Below, one piece after another: positions 25,187 to 34,364 of a stretch of DNA of 64,000 nucleotides. Below the pieces are notes generated by a model that saw only the letters and a program-made list of their open reading frames with translations, searched no databases and had not been told where the DNA came from. The stretch is from assembly GCF_008364625.2 (NCBI RefSeq), contig NZ_CP126604.1, positions 2,170,001-2,234,000 of the forward strand, given 5' to 3'. Made by a program: the position numbers and the translations under genes. The DNA is from Enterobacter dykesii. Its GTDB lineage: Bacteria; Pseudomonadota; Gammaproteobacteria; Enterobacterales; Enterobacteriaceae. Every line of letters starts with the position of its first letter. The stretch's first letter is position 1.

Positions 25187-25297
25187 AGTGATTTATTCCT
25201 TATTTATTTTTCAGGTGTTTGCCACATCACTTTAATGTTATTTATGAAATGGCAAAAGAATTAATTAGCCGTCGAATTAAAAAGACAGGAATAAATG

Positions 25298-26893
25298 ATG
25301 AAAAGCAAACTCACAACTTTAACGCTGGCGCTTGCTGCACTCACGGTCAGTTCCACCGTTGCCGCGAAAACGCTGGTGTATTGCTCCGAAGGATCGCCGG
25401 AAAACTTTAATCCTCAGCTATACACCTCGGGAACCAGCGTGGACGCCAGCGCCGTGCCGGTCTATAACCGGTTGGTCGATTTCAAACCCGGCACCACGGA
25501 GCTGGTGCCGAGCCTGGCGGAGCGCTGGGAGGTGAGCGACGACGGCAAGGTTTACACCTTCCATCTGCGTAAGGGCGTTAAATTCCAGAGTAATAAATCC
25601 TTCACGCCGACCCGCGACTTTAACGCCGACGACGTGATTTTCTCGTTTATGCGTCAGAAAGACGTGAATCATCCGTATCACAACGTCTCTAACGGCAGCT
25701 ACTCCAACTTCGAAAGTCTGGAATTTGGCAGCCTGATAACCGGCATTGATAAAGTTGATGACCACACCGTGCGCTTTACCCTGGCGCACCCGGAAGCGCC
25801 GTTTGTCGCCGATCTGGCATGGTATTTTGCCTCGATCCTGTCCGCGGAATATGCCGACGCGATGCTCAAAGCGGGTACGCCGGAGAAGGTGGATATGGAG
25901 CCCATAGGCACCGGCCCGTTTAAGCTGGCCCAGTATCAGAAGGATTCGCGGATCCTGTTCACGGCGTTTGCCGACTACTGGCAGGGGAAATCGAAGCTGG
26001 ATCGGCTGGTGTTTAGCATCACGCCGGATGCCTCCGTGCGTTTTGCCAAAATTGAGAAGAACGAGTGTCAGGTGATGCCGTTCCCGAACCCGGCGGACCT
26101 GCCGCGCATGAAGGCGAACAAAGACATCAACCTGATGAGCAAAGCCGGTCTGAATACCGGTTTTCTGGCGTTCAATACCCAAAAACCGCCGCTGGATAAC
26201 GTAAAAGTCCGTCAGGCGCTGGCGATGGCCATCAATAAACCGGCCATTATTGATGCGGTGTTCCACGGCACCGGTACCGCTGCAAAAAACCTGCTGCCGC
26301 CGGGGGTCTGGAGCGCAGACAGTGAGCTCAAGGATTACGGTTACGATCCTGAAAAGGCGAAAGCGCTGCTGAAAGAGGCCGGTTTTGCCAGCGGCGTGAG
26401 CATCGATTTATGGGCGATGCCGGTCCAGCGTCCCTATAATCCGAATGCTAAACGCATGGCGGAGATGATTCAGGCCGACTGGGCGAAAATCGGCGTACAG
26501 GCCAAAATCGTCACCTACGAGTGGGGCGAATACCTTAAGCGCGTGAAGGGCGGGGAACATCAGGCCGCGCTGATGGGCTGGACGACCGCAACGGGCGATC
26601 CCGACAACTTCTTTGGTCCGCTATTTACCTGCACCTCGGCAAACGGTGGCTCAAATTCGGCGAAATGGTGCTATAAGCCCTTCGATAATATTATCGCGGA
26701 AGCAAAATCAACGACCGATCGCGATAAACGCGCGGCGCTGTATAAAGAGGCTCAGCAAATGATGCATGACCAGATGCCGGCGGTGATGATTGCGCATTCA
26801 ACCATTTTCGAGCCGGTGCGCAAGGAGGTGACGGGCTATGAAATTGACCCGTTTGGCAAACATCTGTTCTGGCAACTGGATATAAATCAGTAA
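25298..26893 (+). CDS. DppA-like periplasmic peptide-binding protein
   Basis: 531 residues from the second of two adjacent ATGs (AGGA 7 bases upstream; the ATG at 25295 is possible). Signal peptide with cleavage after STVAA (about residue 22). Family 5 solute-binding protein: KTLVYCSEGSPENFNPQLYT opening, IGTGPFKLAQYQKDSRI, and VRQALAMAINKPAIID. It is very similar in layout to E. coli DppA (535 residues), the dipeptide and haem binding protein, but no dppBCDF genes follow, so it is a stand-alone paralogue that presumably feeds another permease. A terminator follows. Confidence 0.92.
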   Translation: MKSKLTTLTLALAALTVSSTVAAKTLVYCSEGSPENFNPQLYTSGTSVDASAVPVYNRLVDFKPGTTELVPSLAERWEVSDDGKVYTFHLRKGVKFQSNKSFTPTRDFNADDVIFSFMRQKDVNHPYHNVSNGSYSNFESLEFGSLITGIDKVDDHTVRFTLAHPEAPFVADLAWYFASILSAEYADAMLKAGTPEKVDMEPIGTGPFKLAQYQKDSRILFTAFADYWQGKSKLDRLVFSITPDASVRFAKIEKNECQVMPFPNPADLPRMKANKDINLMSKAGLNTGFLAFNTQKPPLDNVKVRQALAMAINKPAIIDAVFHGTGTAAKNLLPPGVWSADSELKDYGYDPEKAKALLKEAGFASGVSIDLWAMPVQRPYNPNAKRMAEMIQADWAKIGVQAKIVTYEWGEYLKRVKGGEHQAALMGWTTATGDPDNFFGPLFTCTSANGGSNSAKWCYKPFDNIIAEAKSTTDRDKRAALYKEAQQMMHDQMPAVMIAHSTIFEPVRKEVTGYEIDPFGKHLFWQLDINQ

Positions 26894-26900
26894 TTTTTCA

Positions 26901-26930
26901 CTGCCCGGCACGCCTCCGGGCAGTCTTTTC
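26901..26930 (+). terminator. Rho-independent terminator after the DppA-like gene
   Basis: Stem CTGCCCGG (26901-26908) / CCGGGCAG (26916-26923) followed by TCTTTTC. Confidence 0.85.
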
Positions 26931-27028
26931 GCAATTTGTGCTCTCCGCATCATTTTTTGTCACAACAAACCCATCGGTCTTTTGCTATAACTTCAAATGC
27001 ATACTTGCAGATAACACGGAAAACTATC

Positions 27029-27703
27029 ATGCGTACTCAAACTTTTTTTAAAGTTGCAGTGCTTACTGGTCTGTTGGCGTTGGCGGGCTGTTCTTCAAAA
27101 GTCGCGGCTCCCGAACAATATTCTGGCTTTTTAAAAGACTATTCCGGCTTGCAGCAGACGACGTCTGCGACGGGAAAACCAACGCTGCGTTGGGTTGATC
27201 CTTCTTATAACGAAGCTAATTACGACAGTATTCTCTGGACGCCGATTACTTATTATCCTGCGCCTAAACCGACCACTCAAATTGGTCAGAAAACGCTTGA
27301 TGAGCTGTTGAATTACACCAATAACAAAATGAAAACCGCTATTGGTACCCGTAAGCCAGTGGTGACCACGCCGGGTAAACACAGCCTGATTTTCCGCGGT
27401 GCAATTACCGGGGTGAGTTCGCAGAAAGAAGGTCTGCAGTTCTATGAAGTGGTGCCGGTCGCGCTGGTGGTAGCAGGTACGCAAATGGCAACCGGACATC
27501 GCACCATGGATACCCATCTTTACTTTGAAGGTGAGCTGATTGATGCGGCAACCAATAAGTCCGTAATGAAGGTGGTTCGTAAAGGCGAAGGTAAAGAGCT
27601 GGCAAACGAAAATACGCCGATGGGCTTTGCGACGCTGAAACAGGTAGTTGATGACATGGCGACGGACGCCACCATGTTTGATGTGAAAAAGACCGCCAAA
27701 TAA
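27029..27703 (+). CDS. ydcL: YdcL, DUF3313 lipoprotein
   Basis: 224 residues from the ATG at 27029. A signal peptide ends in the lipobox LALAGC (Cys22), so the protein is lipid-anchored, likely in the outer membrane since Ser-Ser follow the Cys. The DUF3313 domain contains the conserved VVPVALVVAGTQMATGHRTM and FEGELIDAATNKSV segments, matching E. coli YdcL as recalled. The upstream frame to 26936 would place extra residues before the signal peptide and is rejected. Function unknown. Confidence 0.94.
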   Translation: MRTQTFFKVAVLTGLLALAGCSSKVAAPEQYSGFLKDYSGLQQTTSATGKPTLRWVDPSYNEANYDSILWTPITYYPAPKPTTQIGQKTLDELLNYTNNKMKTAIGTRKPVVTTPGKHSLIFRGAITGVSSQKEGLQFYEVVPVALVVAGTQMATGHRTMDTHLYFEGELIDAATNKSVMKVVRKGEGKELANENTPMGFATLKQVVDDMATDATMFDVKKTAK

Positions 27704-27711
27704 AATAAAAC

Positions 27712-27735
27712 GGCCTGCGTAATGCAGGCCTTTTT
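27712..27735 (+). terminator. Rho-independent terminator after ydcL
   Basis: Stem GGCCTGC (27712-27718) / GCAGGCC (27724-27730), loop GTAAT, then TTTTT. An upstream AAATAAAA tract may allow weak function for the convergent transporter gene too. Confidence 0.9.
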
Positions 27736-27737
27736 AT

Positions 27738-28634
27738 TTACGCCATTCGTAAGCGTCTGAACCAGGTTTCTGGTTTGGTAAACATCACCATATTTCCCCC
27801 CAGAATCAGCACTAATCCCACGATACCGTTGATATGCCAGACGTAGCCTTCGTACACCGTGGAGATGGACAGCGCCACCAGCGGGAAGAGCAGCGTACTG
27901 TAGGCCGCTTTGCCGGGACCGATACGTCCCACCAGCGTGAAGTAGGCGCCAAAGGCAATCACCGAACCAAACACGGCCAGATAGAGCAGCGCGCCAATGT
28001 AGCTGATGGTCCACTCTGGCGCGAAGCTGTCGCCTCTGAGCAGGGCAATGCAACCCATTACCAGCGTGCCGTAGAGCATCGCCCAGGCGTTGGTGGTCAT
28101 GGTTTCCAAGCCTCTGCGCTGGTGACGCATGCTGATCATATTGCCCAGCGAGAAGCCGTAGGTGCCGAGCGCGGAAAGACCAATCCCGGTCAGGAGCGAC
28201 GCGCTCCAGCCGCTGGCCAGCAGATCGTCCCAGAAGAGGGTGACGATCCCAGACAGGCCCAGTGCCGCCGCCGTCCAGAAACGCGCGGGCGGGCGCTGCC
28301 CGAAGAAGATAAAGCTGTTAATAGCGTTATAGAGCACGGCCATGGAGAAGATCACCGACTCCAGCCCGGTATTGATATGTGCCGCTGCCGTATAAAAACA
28401 CCAGAAGTTAAAGCAGAAAACGCAGCATCCCTGGAGCATACAAAAGAGGTGATCCCGCAGCGCCAGCGTGCGCAGGCGGCGCAGGGCGAGTAACACCACC
28501 ATCATCGTGAGGCTGGCGACGGCGAAACGCCAGAATATAGAGACGGGCGCCGCCACGGGGCCCTGCTGCAGGAAAATCGCAATCCAGGTGGTTCCCCAGA
28601 TGACCACCACCAGTCCGTATAATAATGCGTTCAT
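27738..28634 (-). CDS. EamA/DMT-family metabolite exporter
   Basis: 298 residues with ten hydrophobic helices in two EamA repeats. The DMT signature GLVVVIWGTTWIAIFLQQGP opens the protein, and the second repeat starts near residue 150. This family exports amino acids, nucleosides or other metabolites from the cytoplasm by a drug/metabolite-transporter mechanism. It is divergent from an AraC regulator (167-base gap), which probably controls it. Substrate not predictable from sequence. Confidence 0.88.
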   Translation of the reverse strand: MNALLYGLVVVIWGTTWIAIFLQQGPVAAPVSIFWRFAVASLTMMVVLLALRRLRTLALRDHLFCMLQGCCVFCFNFWCFYTAAAHINTGLESVIFSMAVLYNAINSFIFFGQRPPARFWTAAALGLSGIVTLFWDDLLASGWSASLLTGIGLSALGTYGFSLGNMISMRHQRRGLETMTTNAWAMLYGTLVMGCIALLRGDSFAPEWTISYIGALLYLAVFGSVIAFGAYFTLVGRIGPGKAAYSTLLFPLVALSISTVYEGYVWHINGIVGLVLILGGNMVMFTKPETWFRRLRMA

Positions 28635-28801
28635 ATTTTTCTCTTCTCAAACCACGGAAGCCCGCAGTATGCCGCTGAGATCGGTCAGGGGCTTTCACCG
28701 GCTTGCGGTCGACTTGCAAAATCTTGCGCTTTTTTCTTCCCCGGGGGCTGGCAACGGGAGACAACTCTTCTTAGACTGATATTCCAGTCAATCACGCGCT
28801 T

Positions 28802-29680
28802 ATGGTCATGTCTCACGCTTACGATACCTTTGAAACGCTTTGCCAACAGAATGCGGTCCTGCGGGAAACCGTCTCGCTGAATTCGGGCATTCAGCTGGCT
28901 GCGTGGTACAACAAGCACGATACGATAACGGTAAAAAGTAACCACCATACCCTGAGCCTGTACGTGGCGGACGGCTACGAAAGCTACCAAAAAACGCCGG
29001 GCGGCTGGAAGAACGGCGGGGGACCGGACCGCTTCTGTTTGATGCCAAAAGAGAGCGAATCGACGTGGGATATCCGCGATGACCTGTCGTTTGTGCATCT
29101 CTACTGCACCGACGAACACCTGCGCGACGTGGGGGAAAAGATCTGGGACAAGCGCCCGCTTTCGCTGACGCTCGACGAGCACATTTTTGGTAGCGATCCG
29201 AAGATCACCGCGCTGTATCGCCAGTTTTTGCTCGGCTGCGACTGGCAGCAGCACGCCAACCAGCTCACTCTGAGCACGGCCTCTACGCTGCTCCTGACCC
29301 ATCTGCTGCAAAACTACTCTAACGTTCAGTGGAAGCTGCCGGTCGTCACCGGCGGGCTATCGCCATTCGTGCTGCGCAACGTGCTGGCCTTTATTGAAGA
29401 GAACCTCGGGCAACCCCTGACGCTGGCTGAACTGGCGGCGCAGGCCGCCCTCAGCGAATACCATTTTGCCCGCATGTTCCGCCAGTCGACGGGGCTGGCG
29501 CCGCATCAGTACGTGATGCAGAGGCGAATGGAAAAAGCGAAGGCGCTGGTGCAGAACACGGCGACGCCGCTAACGGACATCGCCCTTGCCTGTGGGTTTA
29601 ACTCCGCCAGCCACTTCAGCAACCGCTTTCGCAGCGCGACGGGCATGACGCCTTCGCAGCTACGCGCGGCGAGTGCGTGA
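28802..29680 (+). CDS. AraC-family transcriptional regulator
   Basis: 292 residues (ATG at 28808 is an alternative start; neither has a clear ribosome site). An N-terminal ligand-sensing domain (about 1-180, with many aromatic residues) is followed by a C-terminal AraC DNA-binding domain of two helix-turn-helix motifs: TLAELAAQAALSEYHFARMF, then IALACGFNSASHFSNRFRSA. Divergent from the EamA exporter, its likely target. Its 3' end overlaps convergent ydcO by 21 bases. Confidence 0.88.
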   Translation: MVMSHAYDTFETLCQQNAVLRETVSLNSGIQLAAWYNKHDTITVKSNHHTLSLYVADGYESYQKTPGGWKNGGGPDRFCLMPKESESTWDIRDDLSFVHLYCTDEHLRDVGEKIWDKRPLSLTLDEHIFGSDPKITALYRQFLLGCDWQQHANQLTLSTASTLLLTHLLQNYSNVQWKLPVVTGGLSPFVLRNVLAFIEENLGQPLTLAELAAQAALSEYHFARMFRQSTGLAPHQYVMQRRMEKAKALVQNTATPLTDIALACGFNSASHFSNRFRSATGMTPSQLRAASA

Positions 29681-30826
29681 AAACAGGGCGTAGCACATCC
29701 CGCCCAGCACCAGCCCCCAGAATGCCGAACCGATGCCGAGGATTGTGACGCCGCTCGCGGTCATCAGAAACGTGACGATGGCCGCGTCGCGCTCCGCCTC
29801 GTGATTCAGCGCCTGATATAAACTCCCGCTAATGGTGCCCAGCAGCGCCAGACCGGCGAGCGTCTGGATCCAGCTGAGCGGCAGAGCGGCCATCAGCCCG
29901 GTAATCGAGCCGCCGAAAATCCCCGCAAGCAGATAAAAACCTCCCGCTGCGACGGCCGCCAGCCAGCGTTTATCGGCGTCCGGGTGTGCATCCGGGCTTT
30001 GGCAAATGGCGGCGGTAATGGCCGCGATGCAGATAGAAAAGACGCCAAACGGAGAAAACAGCAGCGCCAGTCCGCCCGTCACGACGATAAGCGGCGAGAC
30101 CGCCAGCGGGTAACCGGAGGCTTTCATCGTGGCGAACCCCGGCGCGTTCTGCGAGGCCATGGTCACCAGGAAGAAGGGCACGCCAATACTCACCAGGCTG
30201 GTGAAGGTGAACGTGGGCGCAATAAACTCGGGCATCGCAAGGGAGAGCGTGAGCTTATCCGTGACAACGTCACCTCCCGCCCACGCCACCATACCGCCGA
30301 CCAGCAGCGTGACCACGATGGCATAGCGCGGCGCCAGCGCTTTTGCCATCAGCCACGCCGCAATCATGCTGCCGCACAGCAGAAAGTGACCCTCCAGGTG
30401 CGCAAACGCGTGAAGGCCAAACTGCAGCAACACGCCTGCCAGCATGGCGGCAGCAAGCGAATGGGGGATCAGCCTCATCAGACGGGCGAAGAGCCCGGTG
30501 ATGCCGCAAAGTAAAATGAGCCCGTTAGCAAAGATGAACACGCCGATCGTTTCCGGCAGCGTCACGCCGTGCAGGCTGGTAGCGAGCAGCGCCGCGCCGG
30601 GCGTCGACCAGGCGGTCAGCACCGGCGCTTTGTACCACCAGGAAAGCGCCAGCGTGCTGACGCCCATCCCAATCCCCAGCGCGGTCATCCAGCCTGCGAT
30701 CTGCTGTGCGCTGGCACCAGCCGCCGCGGCGGCCTGCCAGATGATGGCGGCCGAGCTGGCGTAACCGACCAGCACGGCGACAAATCCAGCCAGTGCGACT
30801 GGAACAAGGTGAGAGGAAGGGCGCAT
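29660..30826 (-). CDS. ydcO: YdcO, BenE-family benzoate/H+ symporter-like protein
   Basis: 388 residues from the ATG at 30826 (E. coli YdcO 391); the open frame to 30907 would run through the operator region and is rejected. Eleven to twelve transmembrane helices. The BenE signature regions are present: GYASSAAIIWQAA, YKAPVLTAWSTPGAALL, VTMASQNAPGFATMKASGYP. The family takes up benzoate or related aromatic acids with protons, but the YdcO substrate is not established. Divergent from the regulator gene ydcN, with two shared palindromes between them. Confidence 0.93.
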   Translation of the reverse strand: MRPSSHLVPVALAGFVAVLVGYASSAAIIWQAAAAAGASAQQIAGWMTALGIGMGVSTLALSWWYKAPVLTAWSTPGAALLATSLHGVTLPETIGVFIFANGLILLCGITGLFARLMRLIPHSLAAAMLAGVLLQFGLHAFAHLEGHFLLCGSMIAAWLMAKALAPRYAIVVTLLVGGMVAWAGGDVVTDKLTLSLAMPEFIAPTFTFTSLVSIGVPFFLVTMASQNAPGFATMKASGYPLAVSPLIVVTGGLALLFSPFGVFSICIAAITAAICQSPDAHPDADKRWLAAVAAGGFYLLAGIFGGSITGLMAALPLSWIQTLAGLALLGTISGSLYQALNHEAERDAAIVTFLMTASGVTILGIGSAFWGLVLGGMCYALFSRTRRA

Positions 30827-30840
30827 GAAAACTCCGTTGT

Positions 30841-30884
30841 GCGTTATAACGTCCGACATAAGGTAACACTGTGCGCTATAGCGT
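30841..30884. promoter_or_regulatory. Paired palindromic operators between ydcO and ydcN
   Basis: Two near-identical 12-base palindromes, GCGTTATAACGT (30841-30852) and GCGCTATAGCGT (30873-30884), are centred exactly 32 bases apart (three helical turns) in the divergent promoter region. The shared pattern is GCGYTATARCGT. They are probably the binding sites of the XRE-cupin regulator YdcN. The left site is 15 bases from the ydcO start and the right site precedes a TATGCT element (30893-30898) for ydcN. Confidence 0.65.
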
Positions 30885-30918
30885 ACAAGTGGTATGCTGA
30901 TCGCCATCAGGAGGGACC

Positions 30919-31446
30919 ATGGACATCACACTACACCTTGCAACAACGCTGAAAACGCTGCGCCAGACGCGCGGCTGGAGTTTGTCGAAGCTCGCGGACG
31001 AGACCGGCGTGTCAAAAGCGATGCTGGGGCAAATCGAGCGCAATGAATCCAGCCCGACGGTGTCGACGCTGTGGAAAATCGCCACCGGGCTGAACGTGCC
31101 GTTTTCCGCGTTCATCACGCCAGAGGCGGAACGACAGGCGGTGTTTGACCCGCAGCAGCAGGCGATGGTGGTCAAACCGCTTTTTCCGTGGGACGAGACG
31201 CTCGGGTTTGATTACTTCTCCATCACGCTGGCACCCGGCGCGCTGAGTGAATCCACGCCGCATGAGGCGGGGGTGATTGAACATGTGGTGGTGGTCAGCG
31301 GCGAGCTGGAGATGAAGCTCGAGGGCAAATGGCAGACGATATCTGCCGATTCGGGCGTCCGTTTCGCCGGCGATAAACCGCACGCCTACCGCAACAGCAG
31401 CGACCGGACGGTGCATTTTCACTCCCTGATTCATTATCCCCGCTGA
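30919..31446 (+). CDS. ydcN: YdcN, XRE-family regulator with C-terminal cupin domain
   Basis: 175 residues (E. coli YdcN 178). N-terminal XRE helix-turn-helix (about residues 8-62; TRGWSLSKLADETGVSKAML, QIERNESSPTVSTLWKIATG). The C-terminal cupin barrel (about 95-170) has ESTPHEAGVIEHVVVVSGEL and a final HFHSLIHYP, and probably senses a small ligand. GGAGG lies upstream of the ATG. Expected to control ydcO and itself through the palindromes between the genes. Confidence 0.93.
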   Translation: MDITLHLATTLKTLRQTRGWSLSKLADETGVSKAMLGQIERNESSPTVSTLWKIATGLNVPFSAFITPEAERQAVFDPQQQAMVVKPLFPWDETLGFDYFSITLAPGALSESTPHEAGVIEHVVVVSGELEMKLEGKWQTISADSGVRFAGDKPHAYRNSSDRTVHFHSLIHYPR

Positions 31447-31526
31447 CGCTACGCAAAACTGTTTCGCTGACGCATACTTCTGACTACAATAGCCGCCATT
31501 TTGACCATAACGGATAACGACGAAGT

Positions 31527-33491
31527 ATGCGCCTGCAATCCCATCATCTTGAACTTTTAAGCCCGGCCCGCGACGCCGCCATTGCCCGTGAAGCGATCCT
31601 TCATGGCGCAGACGCCGTCTACATTGGCGGCCCTGGCTTCGGTGCCCGCCATAACGCCAGCAACAGCCTGAGCGATATTGCTGAACTGGTGCCGTTCGCC
31701 CACCGTTTCGGGGCGAAAGTGTTCGTGACCCTGAACACCATTCTTCATGATGATGAGCTGGAGCCTGCGCAACGTCTGATTACCGATCTCTACCAGGCCG
31801 GCGTTGATGCCCTGATCGTTCAGGACATGGGCGTGCTTGAGCTGGATATTCCGCCCATTGAACTGCATGCCAGTACCCAGTGCGATATCCGTACGGTCGA
31901 GAAGGCGAAATTTCTCTCCGACGTCGGCTTTTCGCAGATCGTTCTGGCACGCGAGCTGAACCTGAATCAGATCCGCGACATTCACCAGGCGACAGACGCG
32001 ACGATTGAATTCTTTATCCACGGCGCGCTGTGCGTGGCTTATTCCGGTCAGTGCAATATTTCCCACGCGCAGACGGGCCGCAGCGCCAACCGCGGCGACT
32101 GTTCTCAGGCCTGCCGTCTGCCGTATACCCTGAAAGACGATCAGGGCCGCGTCGTGGCGTTCGAAAAACACCTGCTTTCTATGAAGGACAACGATCAGAC
32201 GGCCAACCTGGGTGCGCTGATCGACGCGGGCGTGCGTTCCTTCAAGATTGAAGGGCGCTACAAAGATATGAGCTACGTGAAGAACATCACGGCGCACTAT
32301 CGCCAAATGCTGGACGCCATTATCGAAGATCGCGGCGACCTGGCGCGCGCGTCGGCCGGGCGCACCGAGCATTTCTTTATTCCGTCGACGGACAAAACGT
32401 TCCACCGCGGCAGCACGGACTATTTTGTGAATGCCCGTAAAGGGGATATCGGCGCGTTCGACTCACCGAAGTTTATCGGTTTACCGGTGGGTGAAGTGCT
32501 GAAAGTGGCGAAAGATCACCTTGATGTCGAAGTGACGGAACCGCTGGCGAACGGCGATGGCCTTAACGTGATGATAAAGCGTGAGGTCGTAGGCTTCCGT
32601 GCCAATACGGTCGAGAAAACCGGCGAGAACCGCTACCGCGTCTGGCCGAATGAAATGCCGGCCGATCTTTATAAGGCGAGGCCGAACGCGGCGCTTAACC
32701 GTAACCTCGATCATAACTGGCAGCAGGCGCTGCTGAAAACCTCCAGCGAACGCCGTATCGCCGTGGATATTGAGCTGGGCGGCTGGGAAGAGCAGCTAAT
32801 TCTGACCATGACCTGTGAAGACGGCATTAGCGTGACGCATACGCTCGATGGTCATTTCGAGGTGGCAAACAACGCGGAAAAAGCGCTTAACAGCCTGAAG
32901 GATGGCGTGGCGAAGCTGGGCCAGACGATTTATTACGCGCGCGCGATCGACGTGAATCTGCCGGACGCGCTGTTCGTGCCGAACAGCCTGCTTAACCAGT
33001 TCCGTCGCGAAACGGCAGAGATGCTGGATGCCGCGCGCCTGGCACAGTATCCACGCGGTAGTCGTAAAGCGGAAACCGTCCCTGCGCCAGTCTACCCGGA
33101 CACCCATTTATCCTTCCTCGCTAACGTCTACAACCATAAAGCGCGTGAATTCTATCATCGCCATGGCGTGCAGCTGATCGACGCGGCCTATGAAGCGCAT
33201 GAAGAGAAGGGCGATGTTCCGGTGATGATCACCAAGCACTGCCTGCGCTTTGCCTTTAACCTGTGTCCTAAGCAGGCGAAAGGGAATATTAAGAGCTGGA
33301 AGGCCACCCCTATGCAGCTCGTAAACGGTGACGAAGTGCTAACCCTTAAATTCGACTGTCGTCCCTGCGAAATGCACGTGATTGGCAAGATGAAAAACCA
33401 CATCTTCAAAATGCCGCAGCCTGGCAGCATTGTGGCGTCCGTCAGTCCGGACGATCTGATGAAAACGCTGCCGAAACGCAAGGGCAGCTAA
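31527..33491 (+). CDS. rlhA: RlhA, 23S rRNA C2501 hydroxylation factor (peptidase U32 family)
   Basis: 654 residues, essentially the length of E. coli RlhA/YdcP (653). The N-terminal U32 domain (about 1-330) has ELLSPARDAAIAREAILHGA and the four-cysteine family signature region (CNISHAQTGRSANRGDCSQA-CRLPY), thought to bind an iron-sulfur cluster. A DUF3656 domain follows, and a further Cys-containing segment (FDCRPCEMHVIGKMKNH) is near the end. RlhA is needed for 5-hydroxycytidine at position 2501 of 23S rRNA, using prephenate-derived chemistry. It follows ydcN as in E. coli. Confidence 0.95.
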   Translation: MRLQSHHLELLSPARDAAIAREAILHGADAVYIGGPGFGARHNASNSLSDIAELVPFAHRFGAKVFVTLNTILHDDELEPAQRLITDLYQAGVDALIVQDMGVLELDIPPIELHASTQCDIRTVEKAKFLSDVGFSQIVLARELNLNQIRDIHQATDATIEFFIHGALCVAYSGQCNISHAQTGRSANRGDCSQACRLPYTLKDDQGRVVAFEKHLLSMKDNDQTANLGALIDAGVRSFKIEGRYKDMSYVKNITAHYRQMLDAIIEDRGDLARASAGRTEHFFIPSTDKTFHRGSTDYFVNARKGDIGAFDSPKFIGLPVGEVLKVAKDHLDVEVTEPLANGDGLNVMIKREVVGFRANTVEKTGENRYRVWPNEMPADLYKARPNAALNRNLDHNWQQALLKTSSERRIAVDIELGGWEEQLILTMTCEDGISVTHTLDGHFEVANNAEKALNSLKDGVAKLGQTIYYARAIDVNLPDALFVPNSLLNQFRRETAEMLDAARLAQYPRGSRKAETVPAPVYPDTHLSFLANVYNHKAREFYHRHGVQLIDAAYEAHEEKGDVPVMITKHCLRFAFNLCPKQAKGNIKSWKATPMQLVNGDEVLTLKFDCRPCEMHVIGKMKNHIFKMPQPGSIVASVSPDDLMKTLPKRKGS

Positions 33492-33722
33492 CTACCGAAC
33501 GTGCGTGTCCGGTTTGCGCGATTTCTGCCACAGGTGGTGTTCGCGCAAACCCTCCGCCGACTCTTCCGCAGCGCTTCGCAACTCATCGCTGTCGGCTTCA
33601 TGACGAAGCTGATGCGCCACATTCTTGACCCATAAATATTCGTGTCCTTTGTGCCCGGCCATAAGCTGGCCGGAAAACAGCGCACAGATAAGCATGACGA
33701 AAGATAACCCTTTTTTAATCAT
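33492..33722 (-). CDS. yncJ: YncJ, small periplasmic protein
   Basis: 76 residues from the ATG at 33722, the same as E. coli YncJ; an earlier in-frame start at 33743 is not needed. Signal peptide with cleavage after GQLMA (about residue 21). The mature protein is short and charged (GHKGHEYLWVKNVAHQLRHE, EESAEGLREHHLWQKSRK), and its several His residues might bind metal. The stop codon directly abuts rlhA, which converges on it. Function unknown; Cpx-type envelope-stress control has been proposed for E. coli yncJ, as I recall. Confidence 0.92.
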   Translation of the reverse strand: MIKKGLSFVMLICALFSGQLMAGHKGHEYLWVKNVAHQLRHEADSDELRSAAEESAEGLREHHLWQKSRKPDTHVR

Positions 33723-33966
33723 GGATTCACCGCTTAAAAACAATGCGGGATAATCATGTCGATTATTTTTAAGGGTTATTATTCAAAAATTAAAATTAGC
33801 GAAAAGAAAATGTCAAATATTGTGGATTCGGAATTACGGTTAAGACATTTCCTAAAAGTCATCTGAAATTTTGTAAAGCTCCATTTCTGGACCACAATTG
33901 GATATTTGCATTAAGGATAAATCTTATATAATAGTTATCTCGGGCTAAGGAACAGGTCATTCATAA

Positions 33967-34329
33967 ATGAAAAAAATAATAGCGCTTGCGCTTCTGGCGG
34001 TGGCTGTTGGAGCTGTTGTTGGGATTCGTCATGCAGGTAATGAAGAACCAGAATATATTCAGTCTGCAGAAATTCGCGTGGGTTCCTATTTAACCAGCGA
34101 TTATGGTGGCGTTGCCTGCTCCAGCAAAAAAATAAACGATCGGCGCTGGGAATTAGATTGTACTCATCAGGCAAGAGGAAAAACATTCCAGTTCGCGGTG
34201 TATCCCTCTGAAAAAGCACCTTATGGTGTCGCTCGCTCCTTTTATCTTGAAGCCCTTAATGACGACGCAAAACAGAGCGCTGAGCAGGGGCTTATGCGTT
34301 ATTTGCAGATCAATACCCATGCAGGTTAA
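33967..34329 (+). CDS. Uncharacterised small exported or membrane-anchored protein
   Basis: 120 residues, not recognised. A hydrophobic N-terminus (KKIIALALLAVAVGAVVGI) acts as a signal peptide or anchor. The rest is a small soluble domain with two cysteines 14 residues apart (GGVACSSKK and ELDCTHQ) that could form a disulfide in the periplasm. Codon use and base composition are more AT-rich than the neighbours and the upstream 240 bases are strongly AT-rich, suggesting acquired DNA. Only a weak ribosome site is seen (AGGAACAGG, distant). A strong terminator lies about 115 bases downstream. Confidence 0.65.
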   Translation: MKKIIALALLAVAVGAVVGIRHAGNEEPEYIQSAEIRVGSYLTSDYGGVACSSKKINDRRWELDCTHQARGKTFQFAVYPSEKAPYGVARSFYLEALNDDAKQSAEQGLMRYLQINTHAG

Positions 34330-34364
34330 TAAGACTGTTTAACCTTCGTTAAGACAACGGGTGT

